From: Thermoguttaceae bacterium
GTDB lineage: Bacteria > Planctomycetota > Planctomycetia > Pirellulales > Thermoguttaceae
Reading direction: 5' to 3'
Length of the DNA: 64,000 nucleotides
NCBI GenBank assembly: GCA_025060325.1
Contig: JANXBW010000018.1
Location: forward strand, 38,918 to 102,917
Both the position numbers and the translations under genes were made by a program. Shown in pieces: positions 17,977-27,944 of this stretch; position 1 is the stretch's first letter; each line of letters begins with the position of its first letter. The notes beneath the pieces were generated by a model, which ran no database searches, was not told the origin of the DNA, and was given only the letters and a program-made list of their open reading frames with translations.

Positions 17977-18107
17977 GTCCTCCTACACCATCACCTGAAT
18001 CGAACCAACGCTCATCAAGACCGAGCTCTAAACTCGGTCCTAGAAAGTTTCGTCATCTTTGCCAGGCGCCTAAAGGACCGGTAGCAAGCCCGCGGACGGT
18101 CCCATAA

Positions 18108-18135
18108 AGATTAACCGTCTTGTGCAAAATCGCAA
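18108..18135 (-). promoter_or_regulatory. possible acpP-fabF promoter
   Basis: On the minus strand TTGCGA and TAATCT are separated by 16 bases, about 130 bases before the acpP start. The match is moderate. Confidence 0.3.
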
Positions 18136-18190
18136 GATTCCCCGCTTTGTCGGCAAACGGGAAACGCCACATCCCTGCTATTCCACCGCC

Positions 18191-18208
18191 GAAAACGGGG
18201 CGGTTTTC
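18191..18208. repeat. 18-base quasi-palindrome, second copy
   Basis: GAAAACGGGGCGGTTTTC, identical to 2741-2758. The outer six bases pair (GAAAAC/GTTTTC). Both copies are intergenic. Confidence 0.6.
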
Positions 18209-18762
18209 GGGCCATCTATAGCGTTCCTACAGACTTCGCGTCCAGCTCAATCCGAGTTGTTTCAGGAAACCGATCCTCAAAAAGGGGATAACCAATCCCC
18301 TCCAGAAGGTGACGAACCTGCCTAACGGGCCGAAGTCTGAGTTCTCCACTTACTGGCTTAGCCGGCCCCGCGCCGCTAACGGCCGAGTTTAACTCCTCCT
18401 TGCCAGAAAGGTCCGGCAGTAACGCTGGCCAAAGTCAAGCTCTTTCCGTAGCAGCCCGCACCGTATCTCCAGATACATCCTTGTCGTTTTCGACCAGCTT
18501 GCGGGACCTCAGCCGGGCACACCCCTGAGTGTCACCCGGTCGTTTGGTCAACGCCCCTCGAACCTCGGGAGTGGCTTCCGGTTTAGCCGGGGCAAACCCG
18601 CAACTGAGCAAGCGAGCTGGTCCTGGACGAATGTTGATCCCGTTGGCTTCACACTAAACCTGGGTTTAGAAGCTCGAAAAACCCAAAGCTGGCCAGTTCT
18701 TTTCCTTGTAAACTCAGCTAGTAAATTCCTGTTAACCTTATGGACCGTGTGCGGGCACCAAC

Positions 18763-19533
18763 TTAAGCCGTCAATCCTCCATCAACGACCAGGACATGGC
18801 CGGTGATAAACCCCGCGGCCTCACTGCAGAGAAATAAGACCGCATCAGCTACATCTTGGGGGTCCCCCAAGCGACCCAGAGGGGTACGTTGTTTAATTTC
18901 CTCGATCACTTCTTGGCCCAACTTGGCACTCATTTCTGTGCCGATAAACCCCGGAGCGACCGCGTTGACGGTGATATTACGTTTTGCTAACTCCCGCGCT
19001 AGCGTCCTTGTCAGACCAATAAGTCCCGCCTTGCTGGCTGAATAGTTGGCTTGGCCAGGATTGCCGATCATTCCCGAGACACTGGCGATGTTGACAATCC
19101 GTCCCGAATGGGCTCGGATCATCGCCTTGGCCACCGCCCGGCACATCAGGAAAGCACCCCGCAAGTTGACATTAAGTACTGCGTCCCATTCGTCGTCTTT
19201 CATCCGCAGGATAAGATTGTCCCGGGTAATGCCCGCGTTGTTGACAAGGATGTCAATCCGCGAAAATGTCTTAAGCACGTCTTGGACCATGCGGTCCACC
19301 TGAGCAGCATCACTGACGTCGCACACCCAGCCCTTGGCCCGAAAACCTTTGCTTTCAATTCCGGCGACGGTTCCATCCAAAAGCTCCTTATTGATGTCCA
19401 CACATGCTACAGTGGCCCCGGCATCGGCTAGCGAAAAGGCAATCGCCTGACCGATTCCTCGTCCAGCGCCAGTAACAAGCGCCACCTTGTCCCTCAGATC
19501 CACGCGTAAACGGGATGCGGTTTCCGCGCTCAT
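18763..19533 (-). CDS. fabG: 3-oxoacyl-ACP reductase
   Basis: A 256-residue short-chain dehydrogenase performing the NADPH-dependent ketoreduction of fatty-acid synthesis. It has the TGAGRGIG nucleotide motif, NNAGIT, the catalytic Ser in IASVSGMIG and the YSASKAG Tyr-Lys pair, then GFIGTEM and the C-terminal ITGHVLVVDGGL. Length and motifs fit FabG, and the location between fabD and acpP supports this over other SDR reductases. About 210 bp separate it from fabD. Confidence 0.93.
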   Translation of the reverse strand: MSAETASRLRVDLRDKVALVTGAGRGIGQAIAFSLADAGATVACVDINKELLDGTVAGIESKGFRAKGWVCDVSDAAQVDRMVQDVLKTFSRIDILVNNAGITRDNLILRMKDDEWDAVLNVNLRGAFLMCRAVAKAMIRAHSGRIVNIASVSGMIGNPGQANYSASKAGLIGLTRTLARELAKRNITVNAVAPGFIGTEMSAKLGQEVIEEIKQRTPLGRLGDPQDVADAVLFLCSEAAGFITGHVLVVDGGLTA

Positions 19534-19744
19534 GAGGAATTCCTCTTGGCCCGCCTCCTCACAGGAACGATCAATGGTGAAGCAGTCAACTCACCGACGA
19601 CAACGGCAAGGCCTGCCGGTCTGCCTCACCGCTGCCTTCCCAAAGGGCGAATTGTTCGGGAGTGTTTCTTGCATCCTCAGCAATCGTGTTTCGAGCTGAG
19701 GTTTGCCCTCCTGCCCTGCGCGAGTTTTCGGCCGGCGAAGTCCG

Positions 19745-20653
19745 CTATACTTCTACCCCGTAACAAGCCACGTTCCTGTCGATCCGCCGCATCAGTCCAC
19801 GTAAAACACGCCCAGGCCCCACTTCGTAAAACTGGTCGAAACCGGCCGCCAGCAGGTACCGCATCGATTCCTCCCAGCGAACCGGCTCGATAACTTGCCG
19901 GATCAACAGCTCCCGAATCTCCTCCGGATCATCGTGCGGCCGGGCATCCACGTTAGAGATGACGGGAATCCGAGGTCGACGCAGCCGGGCCGTTGCGATG
20001 GCCTCAGCCAACTTTTGGTCGGCAGGCTTCATAATCGGGGTATGAAATGCCCCTGCGACTGCAACCGGTACTACCCGCGAGGCACCCGCCTTGACCGCTA
20101 AATCCGCGGCCCGTTCGCAAGCTGCCGTTGTCCCCGAAATCACGGTAACCCCTGGGCAAAGGAGGTTGGCTACTCGCAGGATTTCGCCCTGGCTTGCCTG
20201 TTCGCAGATGCGCTCGACCTCCACCAATTCAAGCCCCAGGATGCTGATCATGCCTCCCGGTGTGGCCTCTGAGGCCTGCTGCATTGCTGCCCCTCGGCGC
20301 TGGACGATAAGCAGCCCCTCGGGAAACTCCATTACGCCGGCAAAAACCAGGGCGCTGTATTCACCCAGGCTGAGCCCGGCCGCGGCCTCGCAGGCGAGCA
20401 CGACGTCGGGAGACTCCGCCCGGAGAGCCTCGACGGCGGCTAAACTGGTCACAAAGATGGCAGGCTGACTGTAAATGGTGGAATCCAAAGTCTCGGCCGG
20501 CCCGTTGAAGCAAAGCTGGGCCAGATCGTACCCCAGGATTTTGCCTGCCTCATCAAACAAACGGCGAGCTGCGGGAAGCGACTCGTAAAGCCGCTTCCCC
20601 ATTCCGACAAACTGGGCGCCCTGCCCGGGGAAAAGAAAGGCAATTCGGCTCAA
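19745..20653 (-). CDS. fabD: malonyl-CoA:ACP transacylase
   Basis: 302 residues. It loads malonyl groups from CoA onto ACP. The FPGQGAQ oxyanion motif is at 8-14, the nucleophile Ser95 in GLSLGEYSAL, and the catalytic His around 205 in AGAFHTPIM. The start is a TTG at 20651-20653 with GGAGGGG about ten bases upstream. The gene follows rpmF directly (33 bases). plsX and fabH, which stand between rpmF and fabD in many bacteria, are absent here. Confidence 0.95.
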   Translation of the reverse strand: MSRIAFLFPGQGAQFVGMGKRLYESLPAARRLFDEAGKILGYDLAQLCFNGPAETLDSTIYSQPAIFVTSLAAVEALRAESPDVVLACEAAAGLSLGEYSALVFAGVMEFPEGLLIVQRRGAAMQQASEATPGGMISILGLELVEVERICEQASQGEILRVANLLCPGVTVISGTTAACERAADLAVKAGASRVVPVAVAGAFHTPIMKPADQKLAEAIATARLRRPRIPVISNVDARPHDDPEEIRELLIRQVIEPVRWEESMRYLLAAGFDQFYEVGPGRVLRGLMRRIDRNVACYGVEV

Positions 20654-20686
20654 GCGAGGGGTCCCCTCCGGTGGGAATGCCGGCCG

Positions 20687-20866
20687 TTACTTTTCCTTTT
20701 CCTCCACAGTCCGCCCCATGTAGTAGCCGCAATTCGGGCAGACGCGATGCGGGAGGGTGGGCTTGCTGCACTTCCCGCACAGCACGAGCTGCTTCGGCTT
20801 TAAGGCGTCGTGAGCACGACGGGAACCGGTCCGGGCGTTACTATGCCTTCTTTTAGGAACAGCCAT
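20687..20866 (-). CDS. rpmF: 50S ribosomal protein L32
   Basis: 59 residues starting MAVPKRRHSNARTGSRR, the canonical L32 N-terminus. The frame could be read 5 codons further upstream, but L32 proteins begin at MAVPK. A zinc ribbon is visible as CGKC...CPNC (C-x2-C, spacer, C-x2-C), the zinc-binding form of L32. It heads the fatty-acid group, the widespread rpmF-fab arrangement. Confidence 0.96.
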   Translation of the reverse strand: MAVPKRRHSNARTGSRRAHDALKPKQLVLCGKCSKPTLPHRVCPNCGYYMGRTVEEKEK

Positions 20867-21802
20867 GGCCTCAGTCCGCAAGACCCCTATTCTTTACCAA
20901 AACCAGGAAGTACCAGATGTTTTCTTCGGCTTAAGTTACCGACCTCGCGGCAATGTCTCCGCAGGGCATCAGAAGTTTTCCCACGCCGCAAAGTCTGTGG
21001 AAATTTCGAGCGACACTGAAGTATCCGAAATTACTAACAGCGGCGTCACGGCAGGTCCGTCCCCCCGGGTAGCAAAGGATCATTTACCAGGAGTCTATCT
21101 TTGCTCCCGCCACCAATAAAACAAACCTCCCGTGAGGAGCGGTGACCACTGATCGGTCGGCGACACCGCCCGGGAGGCCGGCGAGCCCGACATTTTACTA
21201 AGCCCAGTTGCGGGGAACAACCGGAGCCTTTTAAGGGCTTCACTAAATGGGTACGGAATGGTCCACCATAGTCCCTCTCGGGGAGTGTTCCAACCCCCAA
21301 TTCGAGAATACCTACAGACAGCCAGCGCAATCAATGAGTTAAAGCCGTGGGGTAGCCATTGCACGTTCAATGGCCCCAGTGTTGGAGGAGCGCACGGGGA
21401 AGTCCCCTTTCCCACAAAACGCCGAAACGGTTTGCGGATCGGGCCATGGCGACTTCTACTGGGTCGGAATGACGGGGCATGCTGCCCCCGGCCCGAAAAT
21501 CGTCCGACAAAAGCGACAACTTTGCGGGCCGGAGCACCCGGGAAGTTTGTAACGTGGGAATCTCGACGGCTCCGCCCGGGAAGATCCTATGAGTCCGAGT
21601 GGGACTCTGAACTTCGGGGCTATAACGCGACGAAGCAAACTGACAACACGGGAAAAAAAGCTCCTCCGGCGGACGGGCAGAGCCACCATTTCTCTGGAAT
21701 TTTGTGGGACAGCTCAGATTTGGACGGCCGGGGTCCGCGAGGGGCGGCCTCCAAAGGGGAGATGCTGGCCAGCACGGGCCGAGCGCTTCCCAACAAACTC
21801 GC
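20867..21802. other. long gap upstream of rpmF
   Basis: Several short frames exist on both strands, none with coding character. No RNA signature recognised. Confidence 0.4.
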
Positions 21803-23269
21803 TTATTTCACTTCCCCCTCTCGCGTCTGGCGAATGTCATAGCACCAAAGGTTGTCATGGTGCCGGAGGTAAAGCCGGCCGTCGCAAATTACCGGATGGG
21901 CCCAAGCGTCCCGAACTTTTCCGCAGGGCAGCTGAAACTCACCCACGAAATCGAACTGCTTGCGCGAGGGGTCAATCAGGGCCACCTTCCCCGACTCGTC
22001 CAAAACATAAAGCCGCCGGTCGGCATAAATGGCTGCCCCGGTGGTTAGCTGTTTTGTCTCCGCCAATGTCTGGCCGGTTTGCCAATCGATGGCAAACCAC
22101 CACTTTGGTCGCCGATAACCACCGATCCACAGAACCCCATCCACAAGGACCCCGGAGCCAGTCACCGTGTCGACCGGATGGGTCCAGAGGTGTTCGGGGG
22201 CGAGCTTTTCCTTGCCCCCTATGAGCCGGTATTGACGCCCAAGTTGTGTGTAAGGTGTGACATAGAAGATACGGCCATCGCCAAAGATGGGCGTCGAGAC
22301 ATTCGTATCAAACTGGTTCCGAAGCGGAACTGTCCACAGTAGCTTGCCGGTTTCTGCATCAACACCGAACCCGTAAGCAGCCGAACAATTGGCGATCACC
22401 GCTCGGCCAGCCCAACGGAAAATAATGGGCGAGCTATGGGACACGAAGTCATCGGCCGAGATAGGGGGCGTTGTCCACAACATTTTGCCGGTGTTCTTGT
22501 CGAGGGCTGCCATCAGCGCGCGGCGACCCCCGGGAGTGATGATCAAGCGATCTTTGTAAACCAAGAGGCATTCGCTAATTCCCCAAGGGATTTCCCGCCC
22601 CTCAAAGACGCGAAGCATATCCACCGCCCATAGCTCTTTGCCGGACTGCGAATCAAAGCAAGCCACTCGACCATGAGCGTTACAGTGATACAACTTTCCT
22701 TCGGAATAGGCGCAGCTTGCCCGTGCACCAGGGTAAGAGCCAAGCCAAGCCTCTCCATTTTCCGTCTTCCACAAAAGATTTCCTGCCGTGTCGAAGCTGA
22801 AAATGACTAATCTGTCGCCGACATCTCCCGCAACGTACACACGGTCGCCGACGACAATTGGCGAGGCCCAGCCCCGCCCCAGCCCGGTTGCTGTCCACAA
22901 GAGTTGAGGACCACCGGGAGGCCAGGAGGCAAGCAACCCTTTCTCATCACTAATCCCGTCCCGACGTTTGCCCCGCCACTGCGGCCAGCCCGGCTCCGGC
23001 GAGGCTAATAGGCCATTGACCACATTCTTCTCCACCGAGCCTGGACTGCCTGCGGTTGGAGGAATGCTCTCACCGCTCTCGGCCACTTGGCTGCTGCCGG
23101 TTGACGCCGAAGCGTTTACGGAAAGGGCGGCGGTCGATAGGTGTCCAACCGACTCCGTGGCTTGCGAACTTCCGCTGCAACTTGTCGCCATAAAGCAAAA
23201 AAGGCCAAGCACACTAATCCCGGCGGCAACCTGAAATAGAGCGTTCGAAATCGTTGACCAATTCGGCAC
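21803..23269 (-). CDS. PQQ-like beta-propeller lipoprotein
   Basis: 488 residues. The GTG at 23267-23269 is chosen because AGGAGG lies upstream; the frame could extend 26 residues. The N-terminus has a hydrophobic segment ending in MATSC, a plausible lipobox. After a Ser-rich linker, the segment PGWPQWRGKRRDGISDEKGL introduces an outer-membrane-assembly/PQQ-type propeller (YVAGDVGDRLVIFSFDTAGNLLW; ACFDSQSGKELW; AALDKNTGKMLW), with repeated D-x-x-x-G-x-x-L-W blades. This family is expanded in Planctomycetes and its substrate is unknown. The PQQ-binding Glu/Asn/Asp set of true quinoprotein dehydrogenases is not visible, so enzymatic PQQ use is doubtful. Confidence 0.85.
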   Translation of the reverse strand: MPNWSTISNALFQVAAGISVLGLFCFMATSCSGSSQATESVGHLSTAALSVNASASTGSSQVAESGESIPPTAGSPGSVEKNVVNGLLASPEPGWPQWRGKRRDGISDEKGLLASWPPGGPQLLWTATGLGRGWASPIVVGDRVYVAGDVGDRLVIFSFDTAGNLLWKTENGEAWLGSYPGARASCAYSEGKLYHCNAHGRVACFDSQSGKELWAVDMLRVFEGREIPWGISECLLVYKDRLIITPGGRRALMAALDKNTGKMLWTTPPISADDFVSHSSPIIFRWAGRAVIANCSAAYGFGVDAETGKLLWTVPLRNQFDTNVSTPIFGDGRIFYVTPYTQLGRQYRLIGGKEKLAPEHLWTHPVDTVTGSGVLVDGVLWIGGYRRPKWWFAIDWQTGQTLAETKQLTTGAAIYADRRLYVLDESGKVALIDPSRKQFDFVGEFQLPCGKVRDAWAHPVICDGRLYLRHHDNLWCYDIRQTREGEVK

Positions 23270-23392
23270 GAGGGACCCTCCTAAGACTAAGTGGTAGCCT
23301 TGATCAAATTTTTTTAGGAAGGAAGATTGGGGACCGCACTGAGACATAGAGGACAGTTACGTTGGCAATTGCAGCGGGAACTCCCGTTGCTA

Positions 23393-24379
23393 TTATTCGA
23401 AGGAAATGCCAATTTCTTTTCCCACCGCAAAAATATGTTGCTTAGAGCGTTCGTATTCTTCCGGTCCTGCCAAATGCTCCATCATCAACGGCGGTTGCTG
23501 AGGAAGCTCGGACAAGCGCCGCAGGTAGGTGCGATAGTCCAACACACCGGTGCCGATGACCACTTCCCGGAAATGGATCTGCATCTCGACTTCCCAGGCC
23601 ACGTCTTTCGCATGACAACTTACGATCCATGGCCCAAGTTTATCGAAACATTCGTTGATGACCCTCGTGTTATCGTAGAACCTCTGTGGACTATTGATGA
23701 GATTGCACGGATCCAAATGAACGCCAAAAGCTTCGCGACCCACAGCCAGGATCATCTCTTTGTAACTGTCAGCGCTATCGGGAAACGCCCAGCCCATCAT
23801 TTCATAACAGAACTTGGCCCGTTTCGGCTTGACGGTGTCGATGATTCGGCGAGCATTTTCTACGGCTATGTCGAAGAATTCGCGGCTCAAATTTTTAGGG
23901 TGAGGCCCAAACCAAACTTTCTCGTTAAACGAGCCGGCGATGTTAACGCAACATAAGGCGCCCAGCTCATCAGCCAAAGCTAGGCCTTCGCACACTCGGT
24001 CGAAGTTCTCCTTACGCCTAGCTGGGTCGGGATCCATTAGATTGCACCATCGGCCCACTTCGGCGATAACCACGTCGTGCTTGGAAAACGCGGCGGAAAT
24101 GTCGCGGATTCGCTCCTTGTCGCTTAAAGAGACAGCCGGGCAGTAGGCAGCGCGATAACCTAGCCGGCGGTGAGCAACTGCTAATTCCTCTGGATCCTGT
24201 GGCGGATTAAAGATCGGCCCACCCAGCCGAACGGGGTACCGAGGCACACCCCCGCAACAAGTCTCAGCCGTGGGGGTTCCCAGTGCTCGCGCCCGGCAAC
24301 TTCGGAAGGGTTCAACGGCCGCAAAGACCGCGGCGACGCTTAGGCTGGCAAATCCACGTCGGGAGAATTTCGGAGGCAT
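23393..24379 (-). CDS. Tat-exported TIM-barrel sugar-phosphate isomerase/epimerase-like protein
   Basis: 328 residues. The N-terminus SRRGFASLSVAAVFAAV is a twin-arginine signal. The mature part is an AP_endonuc_2/xylose-isomerase-like TIM barrel with likely metal ligands Glu in IAEVGRW, Glu in FCYEMMGW, Asp in HLDPCN, His in SCHAKD and Glu in MMEHLAG. GGGAGG precedes the ATG. The family isomerises or epimerises sugars or inositols, and Tat-exported versions are common in Planctomycetes. The natural substrate cannot be read from the sequence. It is divergent from the outer-membrane barrel gene and shares no operon. Confidence 0.85.
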   Translation of the reverse strand: MPPKFSRRGFASLSVAAVFAAVEPFRSCRARALGTPTAETCCGGVPRYPVRLGGPIFNPPQDPEELAVAHRRLGYRAAYCPAVSLSDKERIRDISAAFSKHDVVIAEVGRWCNLMDPDPARRKENFDRVCEGLALADELGALCCVNIAGSFNEKVWFGPHPKNLSREFFDIAVENARRIIDTVKPKRAKFCYEMMGWAFPDSADSYKEMILAVGREAFGVHLDPCNLINSPQRFYDNTRVINECFDKLGPWIVSCHAKDVAWEVEMQIHFREVVIGTGVLDYRTYLRRLSELPQQPPLMMEHLAGPEEYERSKQHIFAVGKEIGISFE

Positions 24380-25024
24380 AATGTGATCCTCCCAAAAGGT
24401 ATAACCCGATGCTTTAAGGGAAAGGCTGCGTCTCTTCTGGAGGCACCTGCGCCAAGTAAAGTTGCTCGGGAACCCTTCTCTGAACTCCTCTTAAATGCTT
24501 TTCAAATGCTTTATGAATTGCAGCTTAAAAAGCTTTTTCAGCTCCGGCTAAATGATAGCGGCACGATGACGCTGCGTCATGCGCGATTGGGGTCACTAAT
24601 ATTTTGACCAAGAAAAATCTCGAATCGCCGCCCGCAGCTGAGGGTTTCAGATTGGCACGTGGAATAAACACAGAGGGCCTACCCATTTGTGTCCATCGCT
24701 CATCGTTACTTCCGAGGGCGGGTCCGCCTCCCAATGAAGAGCCCAAAAAGCACCAGCCGGCTGGGGAAATCTGGGCAAACTTTGCGGGCGTCACGGGTTT
24801 TTTCCGTTTCGACGATCAATCCGGCCGATTCCTTCTGATGCCGTATGGTGTCGCAGGCGCCCAGAATCGGCCTCCAGAACGCCGGCATTGCCACGGCTGT
24901 GCCTTCTTTAATCCGATGTGTCCTGCCGCCAGGTGAAACGCCACCTCCGTTAGCCTCGAAGAAGCCACGAATCGCGAATTATGAATCACGGGGAAAGTCG
25001 GAACTTTTTCCTGAGGGGTTAACC
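24380..25024. other. divergent gap between the TIM-barrel and outer-membrane barrel genes
   Basis: Holds small palindromes (AAAAAGCTTTTT and ATGACGC/GCGTCAT near 24560) and the ribosome-binding site of the plus-strand gene. No gene supported. Confidence 0.4.
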
Positions 25025-26182
25025 ATGTTCAGGAGTTGCCTGTCGATCGGAATTGGGCTTCTGCTCGTAGGGGTTGCCTGCCCGGTATTTGGCCAACTAG
25101 CGCCAAGCGCTGTTCCCGGGGCTATGCCTTCGATGCTAGGCAGCCCCTATGCCCCTGCTGGGTACTTGCCGGGTCAGGTCCCACCGGGTGGCGCGATGTT
25201 CGCGGGCTTTGAACAAGTCGGGTCTCCAAACAGTGCTCCCGCGCCGGGTAAACCGGGCACGCAAAACTGCGACTTTGGCTGCGAATGCCCATCTCCAAAG
25301 TGGAGTTTCTTCGGTGACATCATCTACTTGTGCCCGAGTAATCAAGAGGTGGCAATAGCGGTGCCGGCTGACGGCCCAATCGATTTTGGGCGGGTTCCTG
25401 TGCAAGCCGGGCCAACTCTTTTGGCGGAGTTTGAGTACGAGCCCGGCTTCCGCGTTGGTGGGGCCATGCAGTTCACGGAGTGTAGTCAATTGCGGACAAC
25501 ATTCACTTGGTTGGAAGCGTCCACCAATGCATGGGGCTCAACTACCGCACCGTTTGTCATGTGGCCGATGGTCACACATCCCGAGCTGGATCTGGCCGAC
25601 CGGCAATTTTTAGATGCTGGTGCTCGCTACCTGCTTGATATTGAGCTTTACGATGTGGACTGGGTTCGGGTGTTAACCATCGGTCCGTTTCATCGCGTGG
25701 ACTTTATCGTTGGCGGCCGGTATGCCGGGCTAAGCCAAGAGTTACGAAGCTTCTTCGTAGCGAACGGTCTTGACCAAGTGGCCACAGATGTAAACTACAA
25801 CGGCGGCGGCATTCGCGTGGGGTTGGAAGGGGAATGGTTTGACACCTCCCGCACCTGGTTGATTTATGCCAAGAGTGCGGCAAGCTTTACCGCAGGCGAA
25901 TTCCGCTGCGGTTTCCGGCAGGACAACAACTTGGGCCAGCGGCTTGTGGAAACCTCCTGGAAGGCCGACCGTGTCGTATCGATGTTGGACTTGGAAGTGG
26001 GGATGGGTTGGCAAAGCCGCAATGATGCCCTGCGTCTAACCGCCGGCTACATGGTCAGCGGGTGGCATAACGTGATCACGGTGCCGGAATATATCGACGC
26101 TGTTCGGGCAAATAGCTACACCGGCATCGGTGACTTCATGACCTTCGACGGTTTTGTGGGGCGGGTTGACTTCCGGTTCTAA
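25025..26182 (+). CDS. Lpg1974/BBP7-type outer-membrane beta-barrel protein
   Basis: 385 residues, start ATG at 25025 with GAGGGG upstream. Signal peptide MFRSCLSIGIGLLLVGVACPVFGQ. After a Pro/Gly-rich mature N-terminus there is a Cys pair (CDFGCECP), then alternating beta strands typical of the Legionella-MOMP/Lpg1974 and planctomycete BBP7 families, such as YDVDWVRVLTIGPFHRVDF and GGRYAGLSQEL. The C-terminus ends VGRVDFRF, with a terminal Phe suited to outer-membrane assembly. Likely a pore or surface protein. Its transcript is ended by the terminator at 26280-26313. Confidence 0.8.
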   Translation: MFRSCLSIGIGLLLVGVACPVFGQLAPSAVPGAMPSMLGSPYAPAGYLPGQVPPGGAMFAGFEQVGSPNSAPAPGKPGTQNCDFGCECPSPKWSFFGDIIYLCPSNQEVAIAVPADGPIDFGRVPVQAGPTLLAEFEYEPGFRVGGAMQFTECSQLRTTFTWLEASTNAWGSTTAPFVMWPMVTHPELDLADRQFLDAGARYLLDIELYDVDWVRVLTIGPFHRVDFIVGGRYAGLSQELRSFFVANGLDQVATDVNYNGGGIRVGLEGEWFDTSRTWLIYAKSAASFTAGEFRCGFRQDNNLGQRLVETSWKADRVVSMLDLEVGMGWQSRNDALRLTAGYMVSGWHNVITVPEYIDAVRANSYTGIGDFMTFDGFVGRVDFRF

Positions 26183-26670
26183 TTCGCGGGGTTTCTACGA
26201 CAGTCGCCTGTGCTACTTCCCACAAATAAGGCCTTCCAGGCCAATAGCACTGCTTCCTAGCGGTGCTCTTCCATTAAGAGCCGGGTCCGCAGCTTGACGA
26301 CCCGGCGTTTTTATTGCCCGAAATTTGTCGCGGCTTTTCTACGCATCAAGGAGCGGTGCGTCACGGCCCGTTACCGGCCCACTTGACTTGTCGGGTGGAA
26401 AAGAGGATTCTTATCAGATCGCACACCCTTCCCCCCAGCGGGGCTGCTAGGCGGTCTCCTTCCTCAGACGGTTCGGCACTCTTGGCGGGGGCTGGGTGAC
26501 GGGGAAAACAAGCCGGCGGCTGCTTTTTACAGGTGCACTCAACAACTTGGCCAGCGTCGAGCAAGTTCCGCGCTAGGCGCGCCCGCGCGAGGGGAGGGAA
26601 CGTTGGCGTTTTTACTAATTCATAGTTTGAGAGCTTTGCTAGGGCATCCGTCGTTGTGGAAAGTCTGCCG
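26183..26670. other. gap containing the terminator, before the flavoprotein gene
   Basis: Apart from the terminator at 26280-26313, I see nothing supportable in the remaining bases. Confidence 0.5.
26280..26313 (+). terminator. rho-independent terminator
   Basis: Perfect 8-bp stem GCCGGGTC/GACCCGGC (26280-26287 with 26299-26306), 11-base loop, followed by GTTTTTATT. It ends the outer-membrane barrel transcript. Confidence 0.8.
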
Positions 26671-27720
26671 ATGGTTGAAAAACTCATAATCATCGGAAGT
26701 GGGCCGGCCGCTTGGACGGCGGCAATTTATGGGGCCCGAGCAGCCCTGAAGCCGCTTGTGTTCGAAGGGGCGATTTCCGAAGCGAATGCTCGGAATAACA
26801 CGCTTCCATTAGGTCAGCTTGCATTAACCACGGAAGTGGAGAATTACCCGGGCTTTCCCAAAGGGGATTTGTCGGGCTACCTGGCCAGCGCTTTACCGGC
26901 GGAAGTCGTGGCGGGGTTGCCGGCCGATGGTAAACACGGAGTGACCGGCCCGATATTGATGGAGCTTATGCGTCAACAGGCAAAGAATTTCGGCACCCGG
27001 GTTATCACCGAAGACATCGTTGCCGTTGACTTTTCGCGACACCCGTTCTTGCTCACAGCTTCGGACGGCAAGACTTACGAGGCGCTTGCTGTGATCGTGG
27101 CCACGGGAGCCCGGGCTAACTACTTGGGGCTGCCCAGCGAGGAAAAGTTCCGCAACCGTGGGGTCAGCGCCTGTGCTGTATGCGACGGAGCTTTACCCCG
27201 ATTTCGTGAACGACCCCTTGCTGTTGTCGGTGGCGGCGACAGCGCAGTGGAGGAAGCCACCTACCTTACCCGGTTTGCCTCGAAGGTCTACATGGTGCAC
27301 CGCCGAGATAAGCTCCGGGCCTCGCGCATCATGGCCGAGCGGGCGTTGAACAATCCTAAGATCGAGATTTTGTGGAATCGGGTCGTCGAGGAGATCCTGG
27401 GGACGGATGAGGACGGTGTTACCGGCGTCCGGCTGGCGAGCACAGTGGGCGAAGCTCCGCTTGAGCTTGCAGTCTCCGGTGTCTTCCTCGCGATTGGCCA
27501 TACGCCAAACACCGCGTTCCTAAAAGGGCAGCTTGAGTTGACGGAAAAGGGATATATTCGCTTGGTCAAGCCTTTCCGGACGTACACAAGTGTCGAAGGT
27601 GTCTTTGCTGCGGGAGACGTCGCAGACGATTACTATCGGCAAGCAGTCACCGCAGCTGGGTCCGGCTGCATGGCTGCCTTGGATGCCGAACGGTGGCTTA
27701 CGGAAAAGGGCTGGCATTAA
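26671..27720 (+). CDS. trxB: thioredoxin-reductase-like NAD(P)H flavoprotein
   Basis: 349 residues from the ATG at 26671; a GTG at 26656 would add five. FAD motif [18 protein letters not shown], redox Cys168 and Cys171 in [13 protein letters not shown](P)H motif [15 protein letters not shown], and C-terminal [14 protein letters not shown]. All parts of a low-molecular-weight thioredoxin reductase are present. Compared with E. coli TrxB there is extra sequence of about 20 residues after [10 protein letters not shown] (about 66-90) before the GPILMELM helix, close to the flavin. Thioredoxin is the expected partner but is not encoded nearby. Confidence 0.92.
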   Translation: MVEKLIIIGSGPAAWTAAIYGARAALKPLVFEGAISEANARNNTLPLGQLALTTEVENYPGFPKGDLSGYLASALPAEVVAGLPADGKHGVTGPILMELMRQQAKNFGTRVITEDIVAVDFSRHPFLLTASDGKTYEALAVIVATGARANYLGLPSEEKFRNRGVSACAVCDGALPRFRERPLAVVGGGDSAVEEATYLTRFASKVYMVHRRDKLRASRIMAERALNNPKIEILWNRVVEEILGTDEDGVTGVRLASTVGEAPLELAVSGVFLAIGHTPNTAFLKGQLELTEKGYIRLVKPFRTYTSVEGVFAAGDVADDYYRQAVTAAGSGCMAALDAERWLTEKGWH

Positions 27721-27944
27721 CCGGCGAGCGCCCTACGCCATAGCTTGCAAACCAGTAACCGTGGAATTAATCTCCCCGGAAGAGTCGGCTACTTTGTGAC
27801 CCTCCTAACTGCTGTGCCCTGACGCGAATTGGGTAGACGTCTTTTTGACCTTGTTGACCAGCCAAGGAGCTGGCGCATAGAGCGAAAGTTTTTCGGCCTC
27901 TGAATACCGAACGAACCAGGTCCAGCCTCGTGGGAGGAGCCCAA

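Larger units (their letters stand above)
17977..18762. other. long gap upstream of acpP
   Basis: Between fabG and acpP, both on the minus strand. It holds a 7-bp hairpin GACCGAG/CTCGGTC at 18019-18039 in the acpP leader, a possible acpP promoter, the 18-base quasi-palindrome copy at 18191-18208, and no gene that I can support. Confidence 0.5.
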
